DNA of 64,000 nucleotides from Erythrobacter sp. (GTDB taxonomy: Bacteria > Pseudomonadota > Alphaproteobacteria > Sphingomonadales > Sphingomonadaceae): contig NZ_JAMWYX010000002.1 in assembly GCF_024305245.1 (NCBI RefSeq), positions 320,264 through 384,263 on the forward strand, in the 5' to 3' direction. A program made the translations under genes and the position numbers. Below are positions 62,933-64,000 of this stretch, piece by piece (position 1 is the first letter of the stretch; each line of letters begins with the position of its first letter). The notes under the pieces are model-generated. The model was not told where the DNA came from, did no database searches, and saw only the letters and a program-made list of their open reading frames with translations.

Positions 62933-64000
62933 ACGTGCCGAAACCGATCACTCACCCGCGTCTGCGCGCGTGGCCGGTCATGCCGCGGGATGCGTTGCGC
63001 CAGGCCTTGTGGACTTCGGCCGAGATTGCCGCCGCGACGGGCGGCGTTGCCAGCCATGATTTTCTGGCCGCAGACGTCGAAATGGACTCGCGCGATGTGA
63101 AGCCCGGCGATGTCTTCGTGGCGCTCAAGGGCGAGGCGATGGATGGTCACAAGTTCGTGGCCCAAGCCTTTGTAAAAGGGGCGGTTGCCGCAATCGTCGA
63201 TCGTCCGGTTGACTATCCGCACGTGCTGGTAGCCGATACCACGCAGGCGCTCCACGATCTGGCGCGTGCGGCGCGTGAGCGCTCACACGCAGTCTGCATC
63301 GGCATCACCGGCTCGGTCGGCAAGACCGGGGTGAAGGAGGCGATCTTCGCCTGCCTCGACCGCGCCAGTCGCGGCGCGGCGCATCGTTCGGTCCGCAGCT
63401 ACAACAACCATGTCGGCGTGCCGCTGAGCCTTGCGCGCCTGCCTGCGCGGGCGAAGTTCGGGGTGTTCGAGATGGGGATGAATCACGCGGGCGAAATCGC
63501 GCCGCTCGCCGCCCATGTCCGCCCGCATGTCGCGCTGATCACGACGATTGCGCCCGCGCATATCGAGAACCTCGGCAGCCTCGAGGCGATTGCGGACGAG
63601 AAGGCGCAGATCTTCACCGGATTGGTTCCCGGCGGCACCGCAGTCATTCCCGCAGACAGCGAATGGGCCAATCGGCTGATCGCTCGTGCCAAGGCGAGCG
63701 GGGCGGAGATCGTCACCTTCGGGCGCAGCGCGAACGCCGATGTCCGGCTGCTCGACGCGATTCCTGCAGCTGGTGGCGGCACGCTGGTGACGGCTGATCT
63801 CGGCGACCGGCGGATTTGCTACACCATTGCCGAGCCGGGCGAACACTGGATCGTCAATTCGCTGGGCGTGATGGCGGCCGTGCGCGCGGCGGGCGGCGAT
63901 CTCGCCAGCGCGGGTCTCGCACTGGCCGAGGTCGGCGGCATGAAGGGCCGGGGCGCACGCCACACTATCGCGGTGCCGGGCGGAGAAGCGCTGCTGATCG
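62929..64000 (+). CDS. murF: UDP-MurNAc-tripeptide:D-Ala-D-Ala ligase, cut by window end
   Basis: Adds D-Ala-D-Ala to complete the pentapeptide precursor. The open frame from ATG 62929 (MNVPKPITHPRLRAWPVM) was not in the ORF track because it has no stop. It contains VEMDSRDVKPGDVFVALKGE, the ATP loop GITGSVGKTGVKEAI (K-T present) and FGVFEMGMNHAGEI. The last residues seen are near the family's third domain. Confidence 0.94.
   Translation, partial: MNVPKPITHPRLRAWPVMPRDALRQALWTSAEIAAATGGVASHDFLAADVEMDSRDVKPGDVFVALKGEAMDGHKFVAQAFVKGAVAAIVDRPVDYPHVLVADTTQALHDLARAARERSHAVCIGITGSVGKTGVKEAIFACLDRASRGAAHRSVRSYNNHVGVPLSLARLPARAKFGVFEMGMNHAGEIAPLAAHVRPHVALITTIAPAHIENLGSLEAIADEKAQIFTGLVPGGTAVIPADSEWANRLIARAKASGAEIVTFGRSANADVRLLDAIPAAGGGTLVTADLGDRRICYTIAEPGEHWIVNSLGVMAAVRAAGGDLASAGLALAEVGGMKGRGARHTIAVPGGEALLI

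Overview
The window looks like a high-GC alphaproteobacterial chromosome, most likely a sphingomonad of the Erythrobacter/Porphyrobacter/Altererythrobacter type. The basis is protein flavour and gene order only: ispH-thrB-rnhA, argS-SPOR-nagZ-scpAB-tatABC, tamA-tamB, glnB-glnA with a sigma-54 promoter, ccmA-ccmB, and a dcw cluster starting mraZ-rsmH-ftsL-ftsI-murE-murF. No database search was possible, so genus is an inference.

Layout. Positions 1-5.2 kb hold rnhA (cut by the window edge), thrB and ispH on the minus strand, then a lipoprotein and argS. 5.2-10 kb is a tightly packed plus-strand run: SPOR protein, nagZ, scpA, scpB, tatA, tatB, tatC. 10-14 kb carries an exported amidohydrolase, a 3-hydroxyisobutyrate dehydrogenase-like enzyme and ilvA. 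14-21.6 kb has an ATE/Bpt aminoacyl-transferase and the overlapping tamA-tamB pair for outer-membrane protein assembly. A GH24 lysozyme gene follows.

About 22.47-36.28 kb is a cryptic, internally deleted Mu-like (transposable) prophage of about 13.8 kb. Clusters of a TGACAAGAG motif, presumably transposase sites, lie at both ends, and the putative termini read TGTA...TACA. The left half has a divergent S24 repressor/Cro-like switch, a ParB-like gene, a methyltransferase and a chain of small overlapping early genes. It ends in the N-terminal DNA-binding domain of a MuA-like transposase. That gene breaks off near 29.19 kb directly into the back part of a tail protein, so the transposase catalytic part, the B ATPase, and the head and tail morphogenesis genes are missing. 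The right half keeps a small lipoprotein, a Mu Gam-like protein, a collagen-like fibre, an SGNH-hydrolase tail protein, a run of perfect hairpins, a dam-type methylase broken by an in-frame amber codon, and an antirepressor-like protein. An element with ends but no transposase might still be mobilised in trans.

36.3-57.3 kb returns to host genes: an XRE regulator with a membrane partner, a trypsin-like autotransporter, a Ca/Na antiporter, glnA-glnB (terminator, sigma-54 promoter and a likely NtrC site), argC, an SH3-only protein, a leucyl aminopeptidase, map, ccmAB, phhB, an SDR, an S9 peptidase, an AlkA-type glycosylase, a ferredoxin, a cysteine synthase-like enzyme and two envelope proteins. 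From 57.3 kb the dcw cluster begins, preceded by two opposed arrays of GGGA boxes with helical spacing, likely an MraZ operator region. murF runs off the window end.

Repeats: one hairpin-rich intergenic element occurs twice in opposite orientation (3.24 kb and 50.44 kb) with a compensatory base-pair change. A second, long inverted repeat lies at 47.56 kb. No tRNA, rRNA or CRISPR array was recognised.
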